NCBI GenBank assembly: GCA_024401945.1
Contig: JAKSKC010000007.1
Span: 1 to 28,689 of the forward strand
DNA: 28,689 nucleotides
Origin: Bacteroidales bacterium
Lineage (GTDB): Bacteria; Bacteroidota; Bacteroidia; Bacteroidales; UBA932
Direction: 5' to 3'
Part shown: one piece after another, positions 15,530 to 22,342 of the stretch
Layout of the letters: each line of letters starts with the position of its first letter
Position numbering within the stretch: the stretch's first letter is position 1
The notes under the pieces: generated by a model
The model's input: only the letters and a program-made list of their open reading frames with translations
Told to the model about the DNA's origin: nothing
Database searches by the model: none
Made by a program: the position numbers and the translations under genes

Positions 15530-15811
15530 ATGAATCTCAGAGAACTCAAAAAAGACATCGAGTATGTTCTGGGCGCCTTTATCGAGGACTGCTCAGCAGT
15601 AGTTGCAGTTAACGGAAAGGTTTCCGAAGAAGAAGTCGCCAACCTCATGGAAGAGGCCATCAACCTCTACAACGAGCTCAAGGACAAGGCCAACGCAAAG
15701 GCGGAAGGCTCAACAAAAGCCTATTTCGCTGCTCTCCGCAAGGAGATTCTCGAGAAGACGGACGCTCTTTACGAGAAACTCAGCGCCGCAGTAAAGGCCA
15801 CCAAGGAATAA
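15530..15811 (+). CDS. Conserved small helical protein, function unknown
   Basis: The 93-residue protein is acidic at the start, Lys/Ala-rich later, and predicted all-helical, with no signal peptide or membrane segment. It begins MNLRELKKDIEYVLGAFIEDC and contains KDKANAKAEGSTKAYFAALRKEILEKTDALYEKL. I recall similar uncharacterised proteins widespread in Bacteroidales, but know no function. It has its own promoter at 15465-15495 and a terminator at 15837-15860, so it is probably expressed as a discrete short transcript. Codon use looks like that of a well-expressed gene. Confidence 0.8.
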   Translation: MNLRELKKDIEYVLGAFIEDCSAVVAVNGKVSEEEVANLMEEAINLYNELKDKANAKAEGSTKAYFAALRKEILEKTDALYEKLSAAVKATKE

Positions 15812-15836
15812 TTCCTGTCAGCAGGAAACAGATCAG

Positions 15837-15860
15837 AGCCGCAGAATCCGCGGCTTTTTT
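15837..15860 (+). terminator. Intrinsic terminator after the small helical protein gene
   Basis: Stem AGCCGC (15837-15842) pairs with GCGGCT (15850-15855) around a seven-base loop and is followed by a run of T. It lies immediately before the ispF start codon (15870), leaving about nine bases between T-tract and ATG. Confidence 0.8.
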
Positions 15861-15869
15861 GTTTTGGAA

Positions 15870-16364
15870 ATGACTGAAGCTCAAATAAGAATCGGACAGG
15901 GATACGATGTCCATCCCATTGCCGGAGGGCTCGCAATGTGGCTCTGCGGCGTCAAAGTCTCCGAGGAATGCGGTTTCGTGGCCCATTCTGACGGTGATGT
16001 CGCCATACACGCCCTGTGTGACGCATTGCTGGGAGCGTTGGCACTGGGAGACATCGGAAAGCATTTTCCTGACAACGACGCAAGATACAGCGGCATCGAC
16101 TCAAGGATTCTGCTCTCCAAGGTTATGGAACTTGTCCGCGCCGAAGGCTACGAACTTGGGAATGCCGATATCACCATTGCACTTCAGACGCCGAAAATAG
16201 GGAAGTTCGTTCCGCTGATGCGTGAAACGCTTGCACAGACCGCAGGTACGGACATTTCACGAATCAGTGTCAAGGCCACAACCACCGAAAGACTGGGATT
16301 TGTCGGCCGCGGCGAGGGTTGTGAGGTCTGGGCGGTGGTGACCGTGTATCCTAAATGCAAATAA
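15870..16364 (+). CDS. ispF: 2-C-methyl-D-erythritol 2,4-cyclodiphosphate synthase
   Basis: The 164-residue protein is a full-length IspF of the MEP isoprenoid pathway, converting CDP-methylerythritol 2-phosphate to the cyclodiphosphate with release of CMP. The zinc ligands are visible in GYDVH (Asp13, His15) and AIHALCDALLGA (His47). HSDGDVAIH, GDIGKHFPD and the late KATTTERLGFVGRGEG are the classic family motifs. It starts at ATG 15870; a TTG two codons upstream is possible. The protein is cytoplasmic and forms a trimer in the known family. A terminator hairpin directly before its start raises the question of how it is transcribed. The tRNA-Gln gene follows 44 bases later. Confidence 0.97.
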   Translation: MTEAQIRIGQGYDVHPIAGGLAMWLCGVKVSEECGFVAHSDGDVAIHALCDALLGALALGDIGKHFPDNDARYSGIDSRILLSKVMELVRAEGYELGNADITIALQTPKIGKFVPLMRETLAQTAGTDISRISVKATTTERLGFVGRGEGCEVWAVVTVYPKCK

Positions 16365-16366
16365 TT

Positions 16367-16397
16367 TTTGCAATTAATAGAAATTACTGTACATTTG
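16367..16397 (+). promoter_or_regulatory. Promoter of the tRNA-Gln gene
   Basis: TTTG at 16367-16370, then exactly 19 bases, then TACATTTG at 16390-16397: a full match to the Bacteroidota housekeeping promoter. The expected start is about 16403, a few bases ahead of the mature tRNA 5' end at 16409. The -33 element overlaps the region just after the ispF stop. Confidence 0.85.
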
Positions 16398-16408
16398 CAG
16401 TCCGAAAT

Positions 16409-16479
16409 TGAGATATGGTGTAATGGTAGCACTACAGATTCTGGCTCTGTCAGTGAGGGTTCGAATCCTTCTATCTCAA
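16409..16479 (+). tRNA. tRNA-Gln (anticodon CTG)
   Basis: The 71-base cloverleaf folds with acceptor stem TGAGATA/TATCTCA, including the U1-A72 pair typical of glutamine tRNAs. It has a D-arm with TAATGGTAG, an anticodon stem ACAGA/TCTGT around loop TTCTGGC (anticodon CTG, reading CAG), and a T-arm GAGGG/CCTTC with loop TTCGAAT, with one G-U pair in the T-stem. The discriminator is A. The CCA end is not encoded and must be added enzymatically. Confidence 0.96.
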
Positions 16480-16498
16480 CAAGGTTAAACCAACCGGC

Positions 16499-16523
16499 AA
16501 GCCTCGCGTCAGCGGGGCTTTTT
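16499..16523 (+). terminator. Intrinsic terminator of tRNA-Gln
   Basis: A nine-bp stem (AAGCCTCGC with GCGGGGCTT, one T-G pair) with loop GTCA is followed by a run of five T that begins in the stem. It starts 20 bases after the tRNA 3' end. Confidence 0.9.
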
Positions 16524-16625
16524 CCGTGAGTGGATGCTCCGTTTTACTATTCAGAATCCCGGATCTGCCCTTCCTGGCGAATTTTCTCCTTTGGCGGGAA
16601 CGTAGCGTCTCCACTGTCCGTGTGT

Positions 16626-17783
16626 TCATTCGGATGTTTTTGCTTTATCATCAATCATCTTAAGGATTTCATCCCACGCCTTTTCCTTATCGCTGAGGTC
16701 AACCTTTACATCCGGGACCAGGGTCTTTTCATCCACATGCCCTGCATCCGGCCGTGCGAAGAATTTGCAGCTGATGGTTCCAACTATGTCTGTGTTCGGC
16801 AGCCTGTACGGGAGAATTTCGCCATAGTGGGACGGTGAGAAAGTGGAGTTCGAACCTACTATTATGCCGATGCGGTTGTCCCTTGCCAGGGTCATGAGTA
16901 TGCCTGCGCTACTGTAGGTCTTTTCGCCTTGAACGAAAATGACATTGCCGTCGAACACCTCAGGCTGAACGAAATCCGGACCCACCCTACCGGCAGGCAT
17001 CCGGTACAGCTCATCGATATGACCATCCTCCTCCCAGCTCTTTTTGGCAATGGCGATGCGTGGGTTGTAAGCACCGAGCAACCGTGAGAAGCGAAGGAAG
17101 GTGGACAATGTCTGCAACTGCTCGAAAGGCCGGAGGCGGATGAGCAGTTCATCGCAGAGCATGCTGTTGCCTCCATTATTGTACTGTGCATCCACGATAA
17201 GATTTTTGATGCCATCCTCCCTCATTCCTGCAAACATCTCATCAAGGAATGAGTCCCAACGTGGAAGAGACTCATCGCCGGTTGTACGGGCATCCGCACA
17301 TTGGTTGAACTGCAGGTAACAGAGCTTGTGCTCCGGCATAATGAAGTATTGGAACGGCTCATCATGTCTGGCCATAATGGCATTGGATGACTCGTCCTGT
17401 GCCTGATACTGTTGAGCGGCCTCTCTTTTCTTTCTCAACTGATTTATGTCAATGACATCCGTATGCTTGTCATGCAAGTCACCCAAGGTCTCTATCAGCA
17501 GGGAAACAAAGACGGAGTCATTGCCGCATGCGGCGCATTTCTCCAGGAGAGCTTTCTCTCCGGCAAAAAGCTGTTCCCTGCGTTCCTTCTTAATGTAATA
17601 CGGGTGCGTGTCGGAAAGCATATCGATGAACAGCATGGCGTCACGCTGGTACTTATTGCCATTTATATAAGACTCATTGCCAAGGAACAATGAATCGTCG
17701 AGCGCTTTGAACTGACTGAAGTCCTGCGCCATCAACAGAGTGCTGCATACGGTAGCGATGATTGACAAAAGAACTCTTTTCAT
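16626..17783 (-). CDS. S41-family (tail-specific-type) secreted peptidase
   Basis: The 385-residue protein has a signal peptide ending LLMAQ. The C-terminal half shows the S41 fold: NLIVDAQYNNGGNS (the family's D-x-R-x-N-x-GG strand-loop), then GEKTYSSAGI carrying the nucleophile Ser (291 or 292), and NSTFSPSHYGEILPYRLPNT. LGDLHDKHTDV (His107) matches the D-x-HT segment of the S41B/tricorn-type group that uses Ser/His rather than Ser/Lys. No PDZ domain is visible. It probably degrades peptides in the periplasm. It diverges from a TetR regulator gene across a 77-bp palindromic promoter region, which suggests regulation by that protein. The 96 bp before its 3' end (16530-16625) hold nothing I can identify. 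Confidence 0.83.
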   Translation of the reverse strand: MKRVLLSIIATVCSTLLMAQDFSQFKALDDSLFLGNESYINGNKYQRDAMLFIDMLSDTHPYYIKKERREQLFAGEKALLEKCAACGNDSVFVSLLIETLGDLHDKHTDVIDINQLRKKREAAQQYQAQDESSNAIMARHDEPFQYFIMPEHKLCYLQFNQCADARTTGDESLPRWDSFLDEMFAGMREDGIKNLIVDAQYNNGGNSMLCDELLIRLRPFEQLQTLSTFLRFSRLLGAYNPRIAIAKKSWEEDGHIDELYRMPAGRVGPDFVQPEVFDGNVIFVQGEKTYSSAGILMTLARDNRIGIIVGSNSTFSPSHYGEILPYRLPNTDIVGTISCKFFARPDAGHVDEKTLVPDVKVDLSDKEKAWDEILKMIDDKAKTSE

Positions 17784-17799
17784 TATCTTTCACTTTGAT

Positions 17800-17830
17800 T
17801 ATGCAAATATAAGGATAATGTCTATATTTG
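17800..17830 (+). promoter_or_regulatory. Promoter for the TetR gene
   Basis: TATG at 17800-17803 (three of four bases of TTTG) lies 19 bases before a perfect TATATTTG at 17823-17830. The start would be near 17836, 25 bases before ATG 17861. It is interleaved with the opposite promoter. Confidence 0.55.
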
Positions 17831-17834
17831 CAAC
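17804..17834 (-). promoter_or_regulatory. Promoter for the S41 peptidase gene
   Basis: On the minus strand GTTG (17834-17831) lies 19 bases before a perfect TATATTTG (17811-17804). The start is expected near 17798, giving a leader of about 15 bases to the ATG at 17783. The two promoters together form an inverted repeat, TGCAAATATA / TATATTTGCA, with an 11-base centre. Confidence 0.65.
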
Positions 17835-17860
17835 AGACGTTCTAAAACAAATGTTCTTAT

Positions 17861-18442
17861 ATGCCAAGATCTGCATTCTTCTCAAAGGAAACCATTACCG
17901 CAGCCGGGCTTGAAATCATACGCAGGCAAGGTGTCGGATCGCTTACTGCACGTGCGCTGGGCAAACAGCTCGGGTGCTCGCTCAGCCCGATATTTACAGT
18001 ATTCAAGGATATGGATGAAATCCAGGTCGCCGTCAGGCAGGCTGCGGCCGCGTTGTTTGCAGACTATGTAAAGGACGTTCTCGATTACCAGCCGGCATTC
18101 AAGGAATACGGGATGAGACTTATCCGCTTCGCCAGACAGGAACAGAATCTTTTCCAATTGTTTCTTGAACGGGGAAACAGTCTTATAGACAACGCCCCTG
18201 CCGCGGCATTGGATTGCCTGGATAATATCAAGGATGCGTATCAGCTGACAGATAATCAGGTTTTGATACTTTATCGCCAGATCTGGACATTTACCTGTGG
18301 CGTTGCAGTACTTGCTACGCAATCACCCGAAGAATATCCGGATGAACTGACCGGTGAAATGATCTCCACCCAATTCATCAGCACCCTGTCATTCCTGAAA
18401 TGGTGCGCCTGTCCAGCTCGTTGTCATATTCCACCCCGCTGA
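17861..18442 (+). CDS. TetR-family transcriptional regulator with aberrant C-terminus
   Basis: The 193-residue protein begins with a TetR DNA-binding domain (about residues 8-55): ETITAAGLEIIRRQGVGSLT, then ARALGKQLGCSLSPIFTVFKDMDEI, the usual helix-turn-helix followed by the Y/F-x-x-F anchor. The remainder is helical, like ligand-binding TetR C-domains. After STLSFLK (about 18400) the last 13 residues are Cys/Pro/Arg-rich (WCACPARCHIPPR) and do not look native. They are read antisense through a segment (18401-18515) that itself resembles coding sequence on the other strand. The natural C-terminus may therefore have been replaced. It probably controls its own gene and the divergent S41 peptidase. 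The ligand is unknown. Confidence 0.85.
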   Translation: MPRSAFFSKETITAAGLEIIRRQGVGSLTARALGKQLGCSLSPIFTVFKDMDEIQVAVRQAAAALFADYVKDVLDYQPAFKEYGMRLIRFARQEQNLFQLFLERGNSLIDNAPAAALDCLDNIKDAYQLTDNQVLILYRQIWTFTCGVAVLATQSPEEYPDELTGEMISTQFISTLSFLKWCACPARCHIPPR

Positions 18443-18520
18443 GGGAAAGTTTGGAGGCAAGGTCGCGGATAGGCATCAGCAATCCTTTCTCCACAACGCT
18501 GTAGGAGTATGAGAACAGGC
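18378..18520 (-). pseudogene. Possible gene remnant antisense to the TetR 3' end
   Basis: On the minus strand an open frame ending at TGA 18380-18378 reads FSYSYSVVEKGLLMPIRDL, ASKLSLSGVEYDNELDRR and then TISGMTGC. The stretch from about 18515 to 18401 has balanced, protein-like composition with alternating helix-type segments. I recognise no family and see no start codon context. It may be a fragment of a longer gene dropped in here by rearrangement. Confidence 0.3.
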
Positions 18521-18547
18521 ACAATATTCGCGTATAAAATTGAAGTT

Positions 18548-19747
18548 ATGGGGAAATTGAGGAATCTTCTGCTGGCGGTACTTTTCGTCGCCGTATGCTC
18601 CAACGTCGAAGCCAAATCCGGAAAGTTCAGGAAGGATGTATACAGCACCCGTGTCGATGAGGCTCTGGAGTATTACATTCAAAACAACTATTTCGAAAAG
18701 ACGGGGCTTGTCTATACCTGCCGTCCGGAAAACGTGCGCAGCTCCAAGGACTGCGTGAACGGGATGTTCCATTGGTACAAGGGTATACCGGGCGGATACG
18801 GCGAGGGAATGGGTGACTGTGCCCTGATAATGGGGACTGCCCTTGCGGGAACCGTGGACAGCTGGAATATCCTTACCGACAGGAAGGCCCGCAGGAAAGT
18901 CAAGGCTCAGGCGAACCTCCTTGCCAACGGAATGATGAATCTTGCCTCCCTCCACGGGATAAAGGGATTCGTCGCAAGGGGAATATGCGCCGATGACGGC
19001 AAATCAATCTGTTCCATCTCCAGCATAGACCAGTACACCCACTGGCTCCACAGCCTATGGCGCTGGTCCCGGAGCGGTATGGCTGAGCCGGAACTGCTTG
19101 AACGCTACAAGGTGCTCGTGACCGAGGTTGCGCAGTTCATGGAGGCGAAAGTCATCCCTGAGAACGGCTATAATTTCGGTCTGGCCGACGGAACCATTCC
19201 GGATCCGCGCGGAATCTGCACGATGTGGGGGGAAAAGAGGGCCCACGCCGCCACCCGTTTCCCTATGGTCTTCGCAACCGCATACCTTGCAACCGGGGAG
19301 ACACATTGGAAGGACCTTTATGAGAAATACATTGACCGTGGTCTCGATATGACCCTTCCTCTCATCGGGATGACCGAAAAAGAAGTGCTATCCTATATGC
19401 CTTGCTATTCACTCTATCAGGCGATATGCTCCCTGGAGGTTGTCGCATCGATGGAGAACGGGCCTGAGAGGGTGGAGAAAATAAAGAGGTGCATGAACGA
19501 ATTCTCCCGCAGGGCCAACGAACGCGCGACGAATGCGGATCCTGCCAAGCCGCCTTACGGAATGTGCTGGGACGGGGAGTTGAGCCTTACCGAGCTTATG
19601 GATCCCGACTACGTTATGACGGATTTCAACGTCAGGATGCTCAAGGACTCCGTTCTTGAGAAGGAAGCCGATAAGATGGGATGGTGCAAGGCCGCCCATA
19701 TGTATGCCGCATACTGGAGGTATCTGGCCAGGACCCTGAACAAATAA
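18548..19747 (+). CDS. Secreted protein of unknown function, possibly alpha/alpha-barrel hydrolase
   Basis: The protein is 399 residues from ATG 18548; an in-frame ATG 13 codons earlier adds a polar stretch before the signal. A signal peptide ends NVEAK. The rest is rich in helices with aromatic and acidic loops: YTCRPENVRSSKDC, MFHWYKGIPGGYGEGMGDC, DQYTHWLHSLWRW, PDPRGICTMWGEKRAHAATRF, PYGMCWDGELS. The repeated helix-loop pattern and W/D/E/H-rich loops suggest an alpha/alpha toroid like those of some glycoside hydrolases and polysaccharide lyases, but I cannot name a family. Five or more cysteines are conserved-looking. It is preceded by the TetR tail region and followed convergently by the lactonase gene 22 bp away. 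Confidence 0.7.
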   Translation: MGKLRNLLLAVLFVAVCSNVEAKSGKFRKDVYSTRVDEALEYYIQNNYFEKTGLVYTCRPENVRSSKDCVNGMFHWYKGIPGGYGEGMGDCALIMGTALAGTVDSWNILTDRKARRKVKAQANLLANGMMNLASLHGIKGFVARGICADDGKSICSISSIDQYTHWLHSLWRWSRSGMAEPELLERYKVLVTEVAQFMEAKVIPENGYNFGLADGTIPDPRGICTMWGEKRAHAATRFPMVFATAYLATGETHWKDLYEKYIDRGLDMTLPLIGMTEKEVLSYMPCYSLYQAICSLEVVASMENGPERVEKIKRCMNEFSRRANERATNADPAKPPYGMCWDGELSLTELMDPDYVMTDFNVRMLKDSVLEKEADKMGWCKAAHMYAAYWRYLARTLNK

Positions 19748-19769
19748 AAAGGCTGGCCGGAAAAGATTT

Positions 19770-20867
19770 CTAATAAATGGAAATGCAGACTGGGGCGGGC
19801 ACATCGACCGTTCCTCCGGTGAATGAGAGCAGGCCCGTCCTGGAGTCGATCGAATAAATCTCGATGCGGTCGGAGTCACGGCAGGCGCAGAGCAGGAATC
19901 TGCCGTCCGGGGAAATGGCGAAATTGCGTGGATGACGTCCGGTAGGGGTGAACCCCACCCTCTCCAGCTTGCCGCTGCGGCCGTCACGTCTGAAAACGGA
20001 GATCCCGTCCTCCTTCAGCCTGTGACTGGTATAAACGAACTTTCCGTCAGGACTGGTATGTATATCGGCACTGCCCTTTCCGTCACCGTCATAGGCCTTT
20101 TCCGTACTGATGTGCTCAAGTTCCCCATCCTTGTAGGCGAAGACACTGATATAGTCACCGGGTTCACTGATGAGATACGCGTAACGTCCGTCAGGGGAGA
20201 AGCATATGTGACGCGGCCCCGGATGGATCTCCGTATCGAAACTGTAGGCTACTGTGAAATCCCACGGTGGAAGTCCCTTTCCCTTGAGTTCGGCACGATA
20301 TATCCTGTCCGTTCCAAGGTCACTCACGAAAATATACCTGCCATCCGGTGAAACAGCGGTGCAGTGTATGTGCGAGACTGTGTTTTCATCCCTTTTTTCA
20401 GGAGTATACTGGAAGGACATCGAGTCGACGCTCCCGTCCCCGAGGACAGGGAAGACCGACAGAGTGCCTCCCGAATAATCCGAGGTTATCAGATTGCCGT
20501 CCGCCAGAACGATGTTGCAAGGGTCCGCACCGGCACCGGCGCTGAAATTGAGAAGGTCGATGCGGTTGTCGCGAAGCCTGAAGGAGTACACGCCCTGCCT
20601 TCCGTCACCGTATTCGCTCACCGCGTACGCGTGGTATCTGTCCTCTGAAGGAATCACGAAGGAAGGATTGCAGGCCGCTGCGGTATCCAGAAGGACGCAT
20701 CCGGCCGTCTGCGGGTCATACGAATACAGATACACACCCTGGCTGGCACGGCCTTCGGTGTATGTTCCTACAAGCATCCTCAATTCTGCCGGCTGCGGTT
20801 CACTGCCGCGGCATCCGGCGGCCAGAACGGCCATAAGGAGCAGTGCTCCGGACAATAATCTTCCCAT
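19770..20867 (-). CDS. Lactonase-family seven-bladed beta-propeller lipoprotein
   Basis: The 365-residue protein has a lipoprotein signal with lipobox LAAGC (Cys19). It matches the lactonase/Pgl family (PF10282): LRMLVGTYTEGRASQGVYLYSYD at the first blade, NPSFVIPSEDRYHAYAVSEY, HIHCTAVSPDGRYIFVSDLGTDRIY, GPRHICFSPDGRYAYLISE and GRHPRNFAISPDGRFLL. The recurring SPDGR-[YF] turns mark the blades. YbhE-type members hydrolyse 6-phosphogluconolactone in the cytoplasm. A lipoprotein form probably acts on another lactone outside the inner membrane. It diverges from the C69 gene. Confidence 0.88.
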   Translation of the reverse strand: MGRLLSGALLLMAVLAAGCRGSEPQPAELRMLVGTYTEGRASQGVYLYSYDPQTAGCVLLDTAAACNPSFVIPSEDRYHAYAVSEYGDGRQGVYSFRLRDNRIDLLNFSAGAGADPCNIVLADGNLITSDYSGGTLSVFPVLGDGSVDSMSFQYTPEKRDENTVSHIHCTAVSPDGRYIFVSDLGTDRIYRAELKGKGLPPWDFTVAYSFDTEIHPGPRHICFSPDGRYAYLISEPGDYISVFAYKDGELEHISTEKAYDGDGKGSADIHTSPDGKFVYTSHRLKEDGISVFRRDGRSGKLERVGFTPTGRHPRNFAISPDGRFLLCACRDSDRIEIYSIDSRTGLLSFTGGTVDVPAPVCISIY

Positions 20868-20883
20868 CTTCTGTTATTTTGAA

Positions 20884-20891
20884 CAAATTTA
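20884..20891 (-). promoter_or_regulatory. -7 element of the lactonase gene
   Basis: A perfect TAAATTTG on the minus strand lies 16 bases before the ATG at 20867. No -33 match at the right spacing was seen. Confidence 0.45.
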
Positions 20892-20938
20892 GTATTTTTC
20901 CACCATATCCGCACTGCTGCAAGCTGTTGATATTTGAT

Positions 20939-20946
20939 TATATTTG
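20939..20946 (+). promoter_or_regulatory. -7 element of the C69 dipeptidase gene
   Basis: A perfect TATATTTG lies 16 bases before ATG 20963. The -33 region at 19 bases reads GCTG and is a poor match. Confidence 0.45.
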
Positions 20947-20962
20947 CAGAAGAATAAACCAC

Positions 20963-22315
20963 ATGGAGAATATGAAAAGAAAACTGTTCCTGACCGGACT
21001 TATGCTTATCGCAGCGTCCGCTATGTTCGCGCAGACACGTGTGTGCGATGAAAACGCCGATTTCAACTGCTTCAGCATCGTTGCCGGAAAGAATGCTACC
21101 GCCGACGGCTCAGTTCTGTTCGGACACAACGAGGACGACGGTCCCGAGTACCTCGTGACAATGAATGTCAGCGAGAAGGGTGTCTGGGCCGAAATGCCGG
21201 GCATGTCAGTTTCAGACGGCTATATGAACAGATACGGAGTCTGCATCGCCTCCGACGGATGCGGTTCCAGGGAAGACCGCGACGACTACAACGAGGGAGG
21301 AATCGTATATGAGCTCCGCCTCAACGTATTCCTAGAGGCCAAAACAGCGAAGGACGCCCTCCGTATCATCGCAAGGGATATGGAAAGATACGGTTACCGT
21401 GCGAGCGGAAGGACCTACGTCGTCACCGACCCGAACGAAGGCTGGCTTGTGAATGTAGTGAAAGGACACCACTGGGTTGCCCAGAGGGTTCCCGACGATA
21501 TGGTGGCATCCGTTCCTAACTACTATACGATAGGAAGGATCGACCTTTCCGACACTGCAAATTTTGCAGGTAGCCCGGATATCGTGGAATACGCCGTCAA
21601 GAGAGGCTGGTATGACCCGAAGAAGGACGGTGAGTTCAATTTCCGCAAGGCCTACGCCAACCCGAACACCCTCGTTTCAGACCACAATGTTCCGCGCCAC
21701 AAGATGGTTATGGAGTATCTTGGAACGGCTTACGACATAGATAACGTTCCTTTCGCCATCAAGGCCGACCGCAAGATAGATGTCCGTACGATGCGCAAGC
21801 TTCTCAGCCTTCACAGACCGGAAAGGGCCGACGGCAGCCACCCTTCAGGCGTTTGCGCCTTCGACACCAACGTATCGACCATTTTCCAGCTCCGCAGCTT
21901 TATGCCTCTCGGAATCGGCTGCGTGGCCTGGACCTGTCAGGGAAAGGTCTGCGCCGAGGTTCACGTACCCTGGTACCTTGGTATGACCAGGTCTCCGGAA
22001 GGATACCAGCGCTTCGGGAACGTCAACGACGCCATAAAGAAACACTTCTCTGACGGCACCCAGAAAATCGACGGTAAAGGCATCAGGGAGAGATATCCTG
22101 ACGAGAAATACTGCATCTACACGGACAGGTCGCAGAACCTCCCCACGGACTACAGCAACCTCATAGTGAAGCGCCAGGCCGTCATCAACCCTATTCAGGA
22201 GAAAATCTTCAACAATCAGGAGAAATTCGAGAAGAAACTCCTGAAGATGAGCCCTGAAAAGGCTTCCGAGGCTATGAACAAGTACACTGCGAAGCTTGTC
22301 TCCGAAGTCGAATAG
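20963..22315 (+). CDS. C69-family dipeptidase (Ntn hydrolase)
   Basis: The protein is 450 residues from ATG 20963; ATG 20972, preceded by GGAG, is equally plausible and removes three residues. A signal peptide ends SAMFAQ. The C69/PepD signature is FNCFSIVAGKNATADGSVLFGHNEDD: the Cys is the likely N-terminal nucleophile after processing, and GHNEDD corresponds to the family's acidic turn. GWLVNVVKGHHWVAQRVPDD, NYYTIGRIDL and a late CVAWTCQGKVCAEVHVPWYLGM also fit. Such enzymes cleave dipeptides or N-acyl substrates, here outside the cytoplasm. The length is near normal. A decayed relative lies at 4398-4628. It ends against the hairpin at 22322-22337. Confidence 0.88.
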   Translation: MENMKRKLFLTGLMLIAASAMFAQTRVCDENADFNCFSIVAGKNATADGSVLFGHNEDDGPEYLVTMNVSEKGVWAEMPGMSVSDGYMNRYGVCIASDGCGSREDRDDYNEGGIVYELRLNVFLEAKTAKDALRIIARDMERYGYRASGRTYVVTDPNEGWLVNVVKGHHWVAQRVPDDMVASVPNYYTIGRIDLSDTANFAGSPDIVEYAVKRGWYDPKKDGEFNFRKAYANPNTLVSDHNVPRHKMVMEYLGTAYDIDNVPFAIKADRKIDVRTMRKLLSLHRPERADGSHPSGVCAFDTNVSTIFQLRSFMPLGIGCVAWTCQGKVCAEVHVPWYLGMTRSPEGYQRFGNVNDAIKKHFSDGTQKIDGKGIRERYPDEKYCIYTDRSQNLPTDYSNLIVKRQAVINPIQEKIFNNQEKFEKKLLKMSPEKASEAMNKYTAKLVSEVE

Positions 22316-22321
22316 CCTGTA

Positions 22322-22337
22322 GCGCCCGGCTGGGCGC
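22322..22337. terminator. GC-rich hairpin between convergent genes
   Basis: GCGCCC and GGGCGC form a perfect six-bp stem with loop GGCT, lying between the stop of the C69 gene (22315) and the stop of the SGNH gene (22343). A short pyrimidine tract CCTTTC follows rightward. It can serve either strand, although the T-tract is weak. Confidence 0.6.
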
Positions 22338-22342
22338 CCTTT

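Noticed and set aside
16530..16625. Possible short gene after the tRNA terminator
   Set aside because: No convincing frame, start context or structure was found in these 96 bases.
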